A stretch of DNA of 64,000 bases from Candidatus Villigracilis saccharophilus (lineage in GTDB: Bacteria > Chloroflexota > Anaerolineae > Anaerolineales > Villigracilaceae), in the NCBI GenBank assembly GCA_016709305.1, contig JADJNA010000018.1:46078-110077 (forward strand), written 5' to 3'. A program made the translations under genes and the position numbers. Shown piece by piece: positions 41,741-50,747 of the stretch. Position 1 is the first letter of the stretch; each line of letters starts with the position of its first letter. The notes under the pieces are model-generated. The model was not told the DNA's origin, made no database searches, and saw only the letters and a list, made by a program, of their open reading frames with translations.

Positions 41741-43441
41741 ATGGCAGATAAAAGTCAAGCGCACGACAAGCAAGTCCTGCATAAATTGGGGTATGCGCAG
41801 GAGCTTTCCCGCCGCATGAGCGGTTTCTCAAATTTTGCAATTTCTTTCTCGATCATTTGTATTTTAGCCGGCGGTATTTCCGCTTTCCCTGCCGCGTTCA
41901 ATGCCCTTGGTTCTGGCGGCGCTGTATTGATCTGGCTGGTCGGCGGCGTGCTCGCCATGAGCGTGGCTGTTGGCATGGGGCAGATCGCTTCATCCTTCCC
42001 GACTGCGGGCGGCCTGTATCACTGGAGTTCCCACCTCGGCGGGAAATTCTGGGGCTGGATGACTGCCTGGTTCAACCTGATCGGATTGATCTGCGTAGTC
42101 TCTTCCGTGGATGTGCTGCTCTACACCGTGTTCTTCAAAGACCTGCTGCTCGCTACCGTACTCGGCGTGGATGTTTCCGGCTGGGGTGCCACACAGCAAA
42201 CAGTATTCCTTATCATTGCGCTAGGTTCTCAAGCCCTTTTGAACCATTACTTCATTGACATTACCACCAAACTTACCGACTTGAGCGGCTACGTCATCCT
42301 CGGTTTGACCGTGATCTTGATTATCACCTTGTTCGCTTTCAGCTCCGTTCCCCTGGACTTCTCCCGCCTTTGGACATTCCAAAATGTAACCGGTGACGCT
42401 GGCGGCGGAGTGGTTCCGTTCCGAACCGAAAGCGTTGCCTTTGCCTTCCTGCTTGGTCTTTCGTATGTGTGCTATACCATCACAGGCTTTGACGCCTCGG
42501 CCCACACTTCTGAAGAAACACAGGATGCGCAGGTAAACGTGCCGAAGGGCATGTGGACTGCCGTGTTCTGGTCCTGGGTTTTTGGTCTCATAGCGGTTGC
42601 AGCGTATGTACTGACCATGCCAGACTTAACCGAAGCAGCCGCTCTCGGCTGGGGCTCATTCTTCTATATGTGGAGCGCCTCCCAAATGCCGTTCGCCTTG
42701 AGCTTGTTCCTTGCGGTCGGTATGGTAGTGGTCAACTACATCTGCGCCTTGGCAGGTCTTACCTCCACTTCGCGCATGATGTACGCCTTTGCGCGTGACG
42801 GCGGCTTGCCCGCCTCGGCCGCCCTCGCCAATGTCAGCCCTGTATACCGCACTCCCGGAACTGCGGTTTGGGTATCTGCCATATTTGCATTCGCAAGCAC
42901 GTTGTATGCGCCTGCCTATCTTATTCTGGCTGTGGCGTGCGCAGTATTCCTTTATATCTCCATGGTTATGCCGATTGCGGCTGGCCTGCTCTCTGAAGGC
43001 TCTGCAAAATGGAAGGAAAAGGGTCCATTCAACCTCGGCAGTTTTTCCAAGCCCAATGCAGTGCTCGCGATCATCTTCGGCATCGTTCTGGCGATCAGCG
43101 GTTTCTTCCCGCCCAATGAAAAAGTCTTCTACTTTACGATCGTCTTTGTCGTCGCCCTGTGCGGCCTTTGGTCCAAGAAGACCGCTCCTATAGGCATTGG
43201 AATTGCCGTCGTCGGTTTGCTGTTGGGTTTCCTCCCCGTTTCCGATACGAATGTTTTGCATTTTCTTATCCCCACGGCGACAACCTCCTACATTGCCATC
43301 GGCGTTTCCGTGGTAGCTGCGGCGATCACCTTCGCCACGGGTGGTGAAGACCTGCGCTTCGAAGGCGTGCCCGAAGGCGATAAGATCAAACAGAACCAGG
43401 CAAAGATCGCCGAGATCGAAAAGAGATACGGCGAACAGTAA
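41741..43441 (+). CDS. APC-superfamily amino acid permease
   Basis: The protein has 566 residues with about 13-14 membrane helices. The N-terminal signature LGYAQELSRRMSGFSNFAISF is typical of the GABA/choline-type branch of the APC family. The segment GFDASAHTSEETQDAQ is the conserved loop after helix 6 of these transporters. A charged 40-residue tail ends the protein. It should carry an amino acid or amine by proton symport or exchange; substrate not certain. The ATG has AAGGAG at good spacing. It is a single-gene unit closed by a terminator hairpin. Confidence 0.88.
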   Translation: MADKSQAHDKQVLHKLGYAQELSRRMSGFSNFAISFSIICILAGGISAFPAAFNALGSGGAVLIWLVGGVLAMSVAVGMGQIASSFPTAGGLYHWSSHLGGKFWGWMTAWFNLIGLICVVSSVDVLLYTVFFKDLLLATVLGVDVSGWGATQQTVFLIIALGSQALLNHYFIDITTKLTDLSGYVILGLTVILIITLFAFSSVPLDFSRLWTFQNVTGDAGGGVVPFRTESVAFAFLLGLSYVCYTITGFDASAHTSEETQDAQVNVPKGMWTAVFWSWVFGLIAVAAYVLTMPDLTEAAALGWGSFFYMWSASQMPFALSLFLAVGMVVVNYICALAGLTSTSRMMYAFARDGGLPASAALANVSPVYRTPGTAVWVSAIFAFASTLYAPAYLILAVACAVFLYISMVMPIAAGLLSEGSAKWKEKGPFNLGSFSKPNAVLAIIFGIVLAISGFFPPNEKVFYFTIVFVVALCGLWSKKTAPIGIGIAVVGLLLGFLPVSDTNVLHFLIPTATTSYIAIGVSVVAAAITFATGGEDLRFEGVPEGDKIKQNQAKIAEIEKRYGEQ

Positions 43442-43463
43442 GATAAATTCCCTTTTGCAGTAT

Positions 43464-43502
43464 AAAAGCGGTATCTCGAGAGGGATGCCGCTTTTATTTT
43501 TC
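43464..43502 (+). terminator. Rho-independent terminator after the permease
   Basis: A 12-bp imperfect stem (AAAAGCGGTATC against GATGCCGCTTTT, one mismatch) with an 8-nt loop is followed by ATTTTT. It starts 22 bases after the permease stop. Confidence 0.8.
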
Positions 43503-43603
43503 ATGAAATCTTTAGAAGTAATGAAGGCGGAATCGGATAGAATTTGACTTTAATGAACAAGGGGATGGATAAAATTTGATCAACAGGATAAGCAAGCTGC
43601 TGT

Positions 43604-44854
43604 ATGAATGTGCATTACATGACCACCAGGGCGAAACGTTATATGATAACCACCATTACCCTTTGGCTGATGGTGGTCACGGCGTCCGCATTTTGGAATG
43701 TGAGACAGGCAGATACGAGCAACCTTGAAACTTATTTGGAAAATGGACGCTCACTATTTAATTTGATCGTCACCATGCGCGAATGGAACTCCCAGCAGGG
43801 CGGAATTTATCTGCCGGTCACAAACAACATCCAGCCCAACCCGTACCTGGATGTGCCCAACCGCGACGTGACAACAACCAGCGGCCAGGAACTAACTCTT
43901 GTCAACCCGGCGTATATGACCCGCCTGATCGGGGAATTGGCCGCCACGAAGGACCATGTAAAATTTCACATCACCAGCTCGAATCCGATCCGCCCTTTGA
44001 ACGCGCCCGCCGATTGGGAGGCTTCCGCCTTAAGTGCGTTCGAGCAAACAGGTAAAAAGGAATTTTTCGCATACAGTGGGGAAGGAAATTCACAAGTATT
44101 TCGCTATATGGCTCCATTATATGTACAGCAGAGCTGCCTGAAATGTCATGAGAAACAGGGGTATAAACTGGATGAAGTCCGCGGTGGAATCAGCATATCC
44201 TTTCCGGTAAATATTCAACCGCACTGGGCGATCATCATCAGTCATATCCTGATCGGGCTGGTTGTGAGCGGCCTGGTATTTTTTTATGGAAGAAAATTAG
44301 ACCTGACCCTGCAAACCATGGAAGAACTTTCCAATGTGGACGGGTTGACCGGCATCCGCAACCGCCGCTACTTTGACGAGGCGTTGGACAGGGAATTTTC
44401 ATACTGCCTGCGTAATAACCCGCCTCTGTCTGTTGCCATCTGTGATATTGATGAGTTCAAAGCCTATAACGACGCATACGGACATCAGGCGGGAGATGAT
44501 TGCCTTAAGCGTGTGGCGCAAGCGCTTGGCGAAGTACCCAGACGTCCCGGCGACCTGGTCGCCAGATACGGCGGTGAGGAGTTTTGTATTATCCTGCCAA
44601 CGACAGACGCGGCAGGCGCACTGCTGATAGGGAATTTGCTCAAGTCCAAGGTCGAGGCATTGCAGATCCCGCACAAACTAAACAAGGTCAGCCCCTTTGT
44701 AACGATCAGCGTCGGGCTTGCCACGTTTCATGGCGACGAGCTGAACAAAATCGCGCTGATAAACAAGGCGGACCTTGCCCTGTATCAGGCGAAACACAGT
44801 GGTAAAAATATTGCCATATTATTTGATGATTTTTCAGACGCCACTACGAATTGA
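43604..44854 (+). CDS. DUF3365 haem-sensor diguanylate cyclase
   Basis: The protein has 416 residues. A membrane helix (about 13-32) and another (about 208-230) flank a periplasmic DUF3365 (Tll0287-like) domain. This domain has a c-type haem motif CLKCH (Cys178, Cys181, His182), so haem is probably covalently attached and senses redox state, oxygen or NO. The cytoplasmic GGDEF domain (about 245-405) has GGEEF with the RxxD site RPGD five residues before it. The enzyme should make c-di-GMP in response to the haem state. The ribosome site is weak; an ATG 15 bases downstream is an alternative start. It lies just upstream of the glycerol-kinase-like gene on the same strand. Confidence 0.88.
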   Translation: MNVHYMTTRAKRYMITTITLWLMVVTASAFWNVRQADTSNLETYLENGRSLFNLIVTMREWNSQQGGIYLPVTNNIQPNPYLDVPNRDVTTTSGQELTLVNPAYMTRLIGELAATKDHVKFHITSSNPIRPLNAPADWEASALSAFEQTGKKEFFAYSGEGNSQVFRYMAPLYVQQSCLKCHEKQGYKLDEVRGGISISFPVNIQPHWAIIISHILIGLVVSGLVFFYGRKLDLTLQTMEELSNVDGLTGIRNRRYFDEALDREFSYCLRNNPPLSVAICDIDEFKAYNDAYGHQAGDDCLKRVAQALGEVPRRPGDLVARYGGEEFCIILPTTDAAGALLIGNLLKSKVEALQIPHKLNKVSPFVTISVGLATFHGDELNKIALINKADLALYQAKHSGKNIAILFDDFSDATTN

Positions 44855-44891
44855 GCCCTTTTCCACGGAAGGGAAAAGAAGAACGGAGAAA

Positions 44892-46363
44892 ATGAAAATT
44901 ATGAAATATCTGCTTGGTATTGATCAAGGCACGACGCAAACAACAGCAGTCATTGTGAATGAACTCGGTGAAATGCTGGAGAAAAATTCCGCGCAATTGC
45001 CTGCCCGTTTTCCGCAGGCGGGCTGGGTGGAACAAGACCCGGCTGACATCGTCCGCACTGTGAAGGAAGCCTGCGCGCCCCTGCTTGATAAATATGAAAT
45101 TTCCGCGGTCGGATTCGACAACCAGGGCGAGACCTTTGTGGTGTGGGACAAGGACACGGGCGAGCCGGTTACCCCGGCCATCGTCTGGCAGGATACGAGA
45201 GGCGAATCGGTCTGTAAGGCGCTCGCATCCAGTGTGGACGTGGAGCTGCTGCGCTACAAGACGGGGCTGCTGCTCGACAGTTATTTTCCGCTCCGAAGCT
45301 CAAATGGGTATTTGAGAATTATCCCGAGATTCGCAAGCAAGCGCATGAAGGAAAGTTAAAATTCGGCACCACCGAGACCTGGGTGATCTGGTCGTTGACA
45401 CAAGGCAAACTGCATATCACAGACCCATCCACCGCCTCGCGCACTTTGTTATTCGACATGAATAAATTTGAGTGGGATGAAGAGCTGCTGAAATTGTTCG
45501 ACGTTCCAAGAAGTATGCTGCCGGAAGTGAAACCATCCGCCGGGCATATTGGTGATGTTGACTTTGGAAATGGGAAACTTCTACCGCTGCACGCACTTCT
45601 TGTAGACCAGCAAGCCGCCCTATTCGGTCAGGCATGTTTCAACGCGGGCGAGATGAAATGCTCGTTTGGGACGGGCAGTTTTTTGTTGATGAATATCGGC
45701 GATAAACCAAGATTATCCAGTAACGGTCTGCTCACCACGGTCGGCTGGAATTTTAATGGACAAACCGCTTACGCCTTCGATGGCGGGATCTTTGTGACGG
45801 GCTCGGCGGTGCAGTGGCTGAGAGATAATTTAAAAGTCATTCCAGATTCGGCATCAAGCCATGAGGCTGCGAAGCGCTCAACGGATCCAGGCGTGGTGGT
45901 CGTACCCGCCCTGCAAGGACTGGCCGCCCCGCACTGGCGGACAGACGTGCGCGGCGCGATGTTCGGACTCAATCGCAGTACCAGTTCCGATGATATTGTG
46001 CGCGCCACGCTGGATGGAATCGCGTGCCGAGTTTACGAAGTGGTGACTGCCATGTCGCAAGATTTAGGCAAAGCGCCACCGCACCTCAAAGTGGACGGCG
46101 GACCTTCGGGGAATCCATACCTAATGCAGATGATCGCAGATCTATTGAATCTTGAAGTGCGAGTTTCGGCGGCATTGGAAGCCACCGCTATTGGTATTGC
46201 GAATCTTGCAGGTGTTTCAGCGTTAGGCACATCTTTTGATGAATTGTCGGCGAATTGGAAATCTGAGACAAGTTATTTGCCGAGAATGAATGAAGAAGAA
46301 AGAGGAATGAAACTGTCGCAGTGGAATAAGGCAGTTGAGGCTGTAAAGGGATTTCATCAATAA
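44892..46363 (+). CDS. Glycerol-kinase-like FGGY carbohydrate kinase (apparent frameshift near 45290)
   Basis: About 490 residues once one T is restored in the TTTT run at 45288-45291, which rebuilds the motif SYFSAPKLKWVFEN. The phosphate-binding loop GIDQGTTQTT (from residue 9), the adenosine-motif region KVDGGPSGNPYLMQ and the catalytic Asp in LVDQQAALFG are present. The protein aligns along its length with E. coli GlpK, but the position of GlpK Arg83 is Gly79 here (DNQGET instead of TNQRET), while the neighbouring Glu is kept. Glycerol binding may therefore be altered and another polyol is possible. The ATG follows CGGAG. It is 55 nt upstream of a GlpA-like oxidoreductase, which supports a polyol phosphorylation and oxidation pathway. 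Confidence 0.82.
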
Positions 46364-46418
46364 TAGACGATAGACCGTGGATGGTAGACAGTAAAAAAAC
46401 GGTCAACGCAGGAATGAT

Positions 46419-48893
46419 ATGACAACACAAAATACAATATTTGACATTGCAGTGATCGGCGCGGGCGCGGTTGGGTCTGCTATTGCGCGTGAACTCTCCC
46501 GCTATGATCTAAAAGTTGCACTGGTGGAGTCCAATTCCGATGTAGGGATGGGAACATCCAAAGCCAGCACAGCCATCTGGCATACGGGATATGACGCGAA
46601 GCCGAATTCGCTCGAGGCGAAATTACTCAAGCGCAGTTACAAGCTCATGCAGGAATATCTGCCCGAGGCGAACATCGCCCATGAATTGCTGGGCGGATTG
46701 CTGATCGCGTGGAATCAGGATCAATTTGAAACCCTGCCCAAGTTATTAAAACAGGCGCACGATAACGGCGAGATGGATGTGCGCATCATCTCTACCGAAG
46801 AGATCCATCAACGCGAACCGCATATCGCGAAAGGCGCTCTGGGTGGATTGTTCGTGCCGGGGGAGGGGATCCTATGCACATTCGGCGTTCCGCTCGCGTT
46901 CGCGTATCAGGCTGTATTGAATGGCGTGGAGTTGTTCCTGAATTTTCAGGTGAATGGTCTCGATACATCCCGTGAAGATTACAAGGGATTGCTCGACCAG
47001 CAAGGGAGAGAGATTAAGGCGAGATACATTATCAACGCGGCGGGCTTGTACTCAGACGAGATCAATGCCCATTTTGGAAAGAGCAGTTTCACAGTCACGC
47101 CACGACGCGGACAGTTGATCGTCTATGACAAGATGGCGCGCCCGCTGGTCAAGCATGTACTTTTACCCGTGCCGACATCTATCACGAAAGGCGTGCTGAT
47201 CAGCCCCACTGTATATGGAAATATCCTGCTTGGACCGACCGCCGAAGACCTGCCTGATAAATCTGCAACCGAGACAACGGAAAGCGGCTTGAAGTTTTTG
47301 CTGGAAAAGGGAAAACAGATCCTGCCGCAGCTTTTGGATGAAGAAGTGACCGCGACCTACTCCGGCTTGCGGGCTGCCACAGAGCACAGCGATTATCAGA
47401 TCGAGATGGACGCGACGCAGCGCTATTTGTGCCTGGGAGGAATCCGCTCAACGGGCATTTCAGGCGCAATGGGCATCGCAGAGTACGGTGTGGAGTTGTT
47501 GAGCGGCGCGGGGCTTGAGTTGAAATTGAAGGATGAATTCAAAAAAGTCAAACTGCCAAGTATTGGTGAGGCAGGGATACGACCGCATCAGGATGCGGCG
47601 ATGATCGCGCAGAATGCAGCTTACGCGGAGATCGTCTGTCATTGCGAGAGGGTCTCGCGCGCCGAGTTGATGGATGCCATGCGCGCGCCGATCGCTGCCA
47701 CGAGTCTTGATGCGCTACGACGGCGCACACGCGCTTCGCAGGGGAGATGTCAGGGATTCAATTGCCACGCGGCGCTGGTCAAGACTCTGGAGTCTGGGAG
47801 CTTGCTCCCTGAAAGAAACCGACAGCTTGCTGTCGGACTCCAACTTAATCGGGAGGTTGCTTCGCAAAGAGCGCTCGCAACGACATGTGATGTGTTGATC
47901 GTCGGCGCGGGTCCCGCGGGACTTGCGACCGCGATCGAGTTGAAGAAGCAGGGCATTAAAAATATTCTGGTGGTTGACCGCGAGCCTGAAGCCGGCGGGA
48001 TGCCGCGCATGTGTCATCATACCGGTTTTGGACGTGCCGATCTGTGGCGCATGTACTCAGGTCCGCGCTACGCGAGATATTATCGCGAACTCGCAGAGAA
48101 GCATGATGTTGAGATCCGCACATCTACGACGGTCGTGGGGTGGAATACCCTCACCCCAGCCCTCCACTCTTCGGGCACTATGTCGCGGGGAGAGAGGGTG
48201 CATAAAATGAGCTTTACTTCGACGGGCGGGCTGGGAGAGATCGAAGCGCAGGCTGTTGTACTGGCGACGGGTGTGCGTGAACGCCCGCGCGCGGCGAGGA
48301 TGATCCCAGGCACACGTCCGCAGGGAGTTTATACAACAGGCTCACTGCAAAGGTTTGTGTATCAGGAGCATTTAGCGGTCGGCAAACGCGCGGTGATCGT
48401 CGGCGCGGAACTGGTGAGTCTCTCGGCGTTGATGACGCTCCAGCATGCAGGCGTACAGTGCGTGATGATGACCACGGAAGAAAAGTCTCACCAAATCGAA
48501 TTCCCCTACATCGTAATGAAGTGGGCGGTGGCGGACATCCTGACGCGCACACCGATCCTTGCCAATACCCGAATATCGAACATCTTCGGGCATAAGCGGG
48601 TCGAGGCGATCGAGTTGACCGATTCCAATGGGCAGACGCAGCAGGTCGAATGTGACACGGTCATTTTCACTGGAAACTGGATCCCCGAAAATGAGATGGC
48701 GCGGCTCGGCGGTTTGAGCATTGATCCGCTTACGCGCGGACCGAAAATTGACGCGAGTTTTCATTCCTCGGTCAGCGGAGTTTTCGCGGCAGGCAATCTA
48801 CTGCGCGGCGTGGAGACCGCCGACCATTGCGCCATTGAAGGGATGAAGGCAGGCAGGGCAATCGCGATGTATTTGAGAAAGAAACAAGGCTGA
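46419..48893 (+). CDS. Fused GlpA-like FAD dehydrogenase / BFD 2Fe-2S / NAD(P)-FAD oxidoreductase
   Basis: The protein has 824 residues with three parts. Residues about 8-385 are a DAO/GlpA-type FAD dehydrogenase (IAVIGAGAVGSAIA for FAD). Residues 405-450 are a BFD-like [2Fe-2S] domain with Cys407, Cys409, Cys444 and Cys449 (VCHCERVS and GRCQGFNC). Residues about 490-820 are a pyridine-nucleotide-disulfide-type oxidoreductase (DVLIVGAGPAGLATA, VVLATGVRERPR, KRAVIVGAELVSL). In many anaerobes the two flavoproteins are separate neighbouring genes, so this is a natural fusion passing electrons between glycerol-3-phosphate (or a similar substrate) and NAD. Two palindromic repeats lie within the coding sequence. 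AGGA precedes the start. Confidence 0.85.
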   Translation: MTTQNTIFDIAVIGAGAVGSAIARELSRYDLKVALVESNSDVGMGTSKASTAIWHTGYDAKPNSLEAKLLKRSYKLMQEYLPEANIAHELLGGLLIAWNQDQFETLPKLLKQAHDNGEMDVRIISTEEIHQREPHIAKGALGGLFVPGEGILCTFGVPLAFAYQAVLNGVELFLNFQVNGLDTSREDYKGLLDQQGREIKARYIINAAGLYSDEINAHFGKSSFTVTPRRGQLIVYDKMARPLVKHVLLPVPTSITKGVLISPTVYGNILLGPTAEDLPDKSATETTESGLKFLLEKGKQILPQLLDEEVTATYSGLRAATEHSDYQIEMDATQRYLCLGGIRSTGISGAMGIAEYGVELLSGAGLELKLKDEFKKVKLPSIGEAGIRPHQDAAMIAQNAAYAEIVCHCERVSRAELMDAMRAPIAATSLDALRRRTRASQGRCQGFNCHAALVKTLESGSLLPERNRQLAVGLQLNREVASQRALATTCDVLIVGAGPAGLATAIELKKQGIKNILVVDREPEAGGMPRMCHHTGFGRADLWRMYSGPRYARYYRELAEKHDVEIRTSTTVVGWNTLTPALHSSGTMSRGERVHKMSFTSTGGLGEIEAQAVVLATGVRERPRAARMIPGTRPQGVYTTGSLQRFVYQEHLAVGKRAVIVGAELVSLSALMTLQHAGVQCVMMTTEEKSHQIEFPYIVMKWAVADILTRTPILANTRISNIFGHKRVEAIELTDSNGQTQQVECDTVIFTGNWIPENEMARLGGLSIDPLTRGPKIDASFHSSVSGVFAAGNLLRGVETADHCAIEGMKAGRAIAMYLRKKQG
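47789..47841. repeat. Compound palindromic element inside a coding sequence
   Basis: An outer pair GGAGTC/GACTCC encloses two perfect palindromes: GGGAGC-TT-GCTCCC (47796-47809) and a 9-bp stem CCGACAGCT.. (47819-47836). A third palindrome-like stretch continues to about 47885. It is translated in frame as the linker between the 2Fe-2S domain and the second flavoprotein domain. Confidence 0.75.
48147..48199. repeat. REP-like palindromic element inside a coding sequence
   Basis: ACCCTC (48147-48152) and GAGGGT (48194-48199) form the ends of an imperfect stem of the ACCCTCACCCC...GGGAGAGAGGGT type common between bacterial genes. Here it is translated in frame as an extra loop in the NAD-binding oxidoreductase part. 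Confidence 0.65.
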
Positions 48894-49212
48894 GCGCAGG
48901 GGGCAGTTTTGTATGATTTTCTCAAAGCAGCTTGACAAGTTCTTTTTTAGCGGCGTGTTGGGAACGCGAATTCAGCGAATTAGCGAATGGCACGAATAAT
49001 TCTTTTGAAATTCGCATTAATGGTTTCTGTACTTTGAGAAAGCCCTGCGCAGTTTTGAAAGTTGGGGTTGCGGGGAAAGGAATGGGGGTAAAATTTTGTT
49101 TAGCGGTGGAAATGGTATGGTGAGATTTCCAGCGATGACAGGTTGATGTTTGTGTTGTAGATAGTATGTTATACGATTTTCGCTGTATAACACCCCGCAC
49201 GGGGGGTGTTAT
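48894..49212. repeat. Intergenic region at the left edge of the accessory array, with a strong hairpin
   Basis: No gene is supported in this stretch. Its main feature is a 13-bp perfect inverted repeat (49184-49196 with 49203-49215, TGTATAACACCCC and its complement) around a 6-nt loop. It lies immediately before the first cassette boundary. The upstream 280 bases show nothing I can name. Confidence 0.6.
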
Positions 49213-49246
49213 ACAAAAATTTTTGCTGAACACGTAGTTGGGCAGC
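49213..49246 (+). repeat. Cassette boundary with core site GTTGGGC
   Basis: The heptamer GTTGGGC (49237-49243) fits the integron core GTTRRRY. Ten bases from here (GTTGGGCAGC) are exactly complementary to GCTGCCCAAC at 50111-50120, just after the next gene. The 34-nt segment matches 54535-54568 at 27 positions, including TGAACAC before the core. Confidence 0.55.
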
Positions 49247-49279
49247 TTCATTCAAGCAAGCTAGAAATATAAAGGGTCA

Positions 49280-50101
49280 GTGAAAATAATGGCGGATGGG
49301 CTTTTGTTCTTGCGACATGGCTGGAAAAATATCTGGAAGAACAATATTATTTGGCTTTTTAGTTTCCTATATTTTTTAGGGCAATTTCCTTATTTTTTTC
49401 AAGTAAAAAAAGAGATGGGCTTGTTCTTATCATTTATTTTGCTAGCAGTAAATATTCTTTTCTTGATTTTGTTTTTTGTTAGCGATATAGGAATACCATA
49501 TCTTGCGTACTGTTTTTTAATTGGCAAGTCGGCTACTATTCAAGAAACGCTATTTGCAGTAAGAAAATTTTTTGGCAGAGTACTAGGATGTTCTTGTCTT
49601 GGTCTGCTTGCACTTTCACCATTATTGTTTTGGATATTGGCTGTTTCTATAAATAGTTCGACGCACACCCTTCAATTTTCAAATAAAACAATATTACCGT
49701 TTCTGCTTATTTCAATATTTGCCGCCTTACCGCAGTTTACTATGGTTGCATTCTTTGAAAACGACTGGGGGATTCTAAAAAGCCTGGAGAAAGCGTGGAA
49801 TCTTTTTACAAGTCATTTTGGCGTTCTTGCAATACTCGGGCTGATTTTGACAATAATAATTAAGTTGTATTCTGCCGCATCGGGCATTTTAACAGTATTA
49901 ATTCAATCAGGCTTTGACATACCATCTATTAGCAAACTAAACTTATTTAATCCATCCATATCTTTAAAAAATAGTGCATTATTTTTATTGATAAATGGTA
50001 TTGGTCTAACTATCTTTACTCCATTAAGTGCATCAATATTTATTTCAGCGTATTTAAAATATAGTGATGTAAAATTACCCTTTCTACTGAGAGTACGGTA
50101 A
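49280..50101 (+). CDS. Polytopic membrane protein of unknown function
   Basis: The protein has 273 residues with about six membrane helices and no recognisable catalytic motif. The N-terminus (LLFLRHGWKNIWKNN) and layout resemble uncharacterised integral membrane proteins with a DUF-type six-helix fold. The frame opens with a GTG at 49280; an ATG at 49289 is an alternative. The gene is clearly AT-richer than the chromosomal genes before it, which suggests transfer. It is bracketed by a matched inverted decamer (49237 and 50111), so it looks like the first cassette of the array. Confidence 0.75.
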   Translation: MKIMADGLLFLRHGWKNIWKNNIIWLFSFLYFLGQFPYFFQVKKEMGLFLSFILLAVNILFLILFFVSDIGIPYLAYCFLIGKSATIQETLFAVRKFFGRVLGCSCLGLLALSPLLFWILAVSINSSTHTLQFSNKTILPFLLISIFAALPQFTMVAFFENDWGILKSLEKAWNLFTSHFGVLAILGLILTIIIKLYSAASGILTVLIQSGFDIPSISKLNLFNPSISLKNSALFLLINGIGLTIFTPLSASIFISAYLKYSDVKLPFLLRVR

Positions 50102-50110
50102 TGAAAAACC

Positions 50111-50707
50111 GCTGCCCAACAAAGCGTGAGGTTACCTGGTAAAATAAGTGCGCTTTAGGTCTTGCAGCGTTTCGATTTTGAAAGTCAGGTAGGTTACTAT
50201 CCGTTTCCACTTCACGTTGAGGTAGTTCCGGGGGTAATTTGGGTGAAGATTCCCGGCGGCGCAAGTTCTTCCTTTTGTTTCTGGCGCTTTCGTGTGCAAC
50301 GTGAAATTTCACGTTAGAACTCCTGGTGTGCCCAAAATGCTTCGGAGTGTCAGGACAGTAAAACCAAACGTCCTGTTGTGGAAAAGATTTGTTCGTCCGA
50401 GCCGTGAATATTATCGGGGGGCAGACAATTAAAATATTTCCGGTAGGGGGGGAAAAAGGGTTAAAAAAAACCCCGGAGTAGCGGTGTGAAGAGGTGGACC
50501 GCCCGGAGCGCCCGAGGGGAAGACTGCGGATTGGGAGGGATCTGGCTTGGAGTTTTTTTTCTGCTCGCGAGCAGAGTCCAAGTGTTCGGGGCGCTGATCT
50601 AAGCCTAGTTTGAGCCTGTTCATCCACCGCTGCCTGCAGGGTTTGACCGATGTTGGTCTCAATCTTTACTCTCAATATTCGTTTTTTCGACAGTCTCGTT
50701 GGCTGGC
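50111..50707 (+). repeat. Long attC-like intergenic segment (or decayed cassette)
   Basis: Starts with GCCCAACAAAGCG (inverse core 50114-50120) and ends with GTTGGCT (50698-50704). It contains an 18-bp perfect palindrome (50298-50315) and a 90-bp stretch (about 50508-50600; GGGGAAGACTGCGGATTGGG, then CTGCTCGCGAGCAG). That stretch recurs with variation at 52602-52695 and, in part, at 56320-56370. At nearly 600 bp it is too long for one site, so a dead cassette may be inside. I find no convincing gene in it. Confidence 0.45.
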
Positions 50708-50747
50708 TGGCTGGCGTTATCCTTCCACAATTAAAGGTGAACTTCAA

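Noticed and set aside
42656..43504. 282-codon open frame on the minus strand
   Set aside because: It lies entirely antisense to the amino acid permease gene, has a composition unlike a protein (many charged residues, no motif) and no ribosome site.
46364..46418. Regulatory operator in the GACGATAGACCG..GGTAGACAG stretch before the fused oxidoreductase
   Set aside because: It looks like a simple repeated GTAGAC-type spacer sequence, without dyad symmetry or a neighbouring regulator gene.
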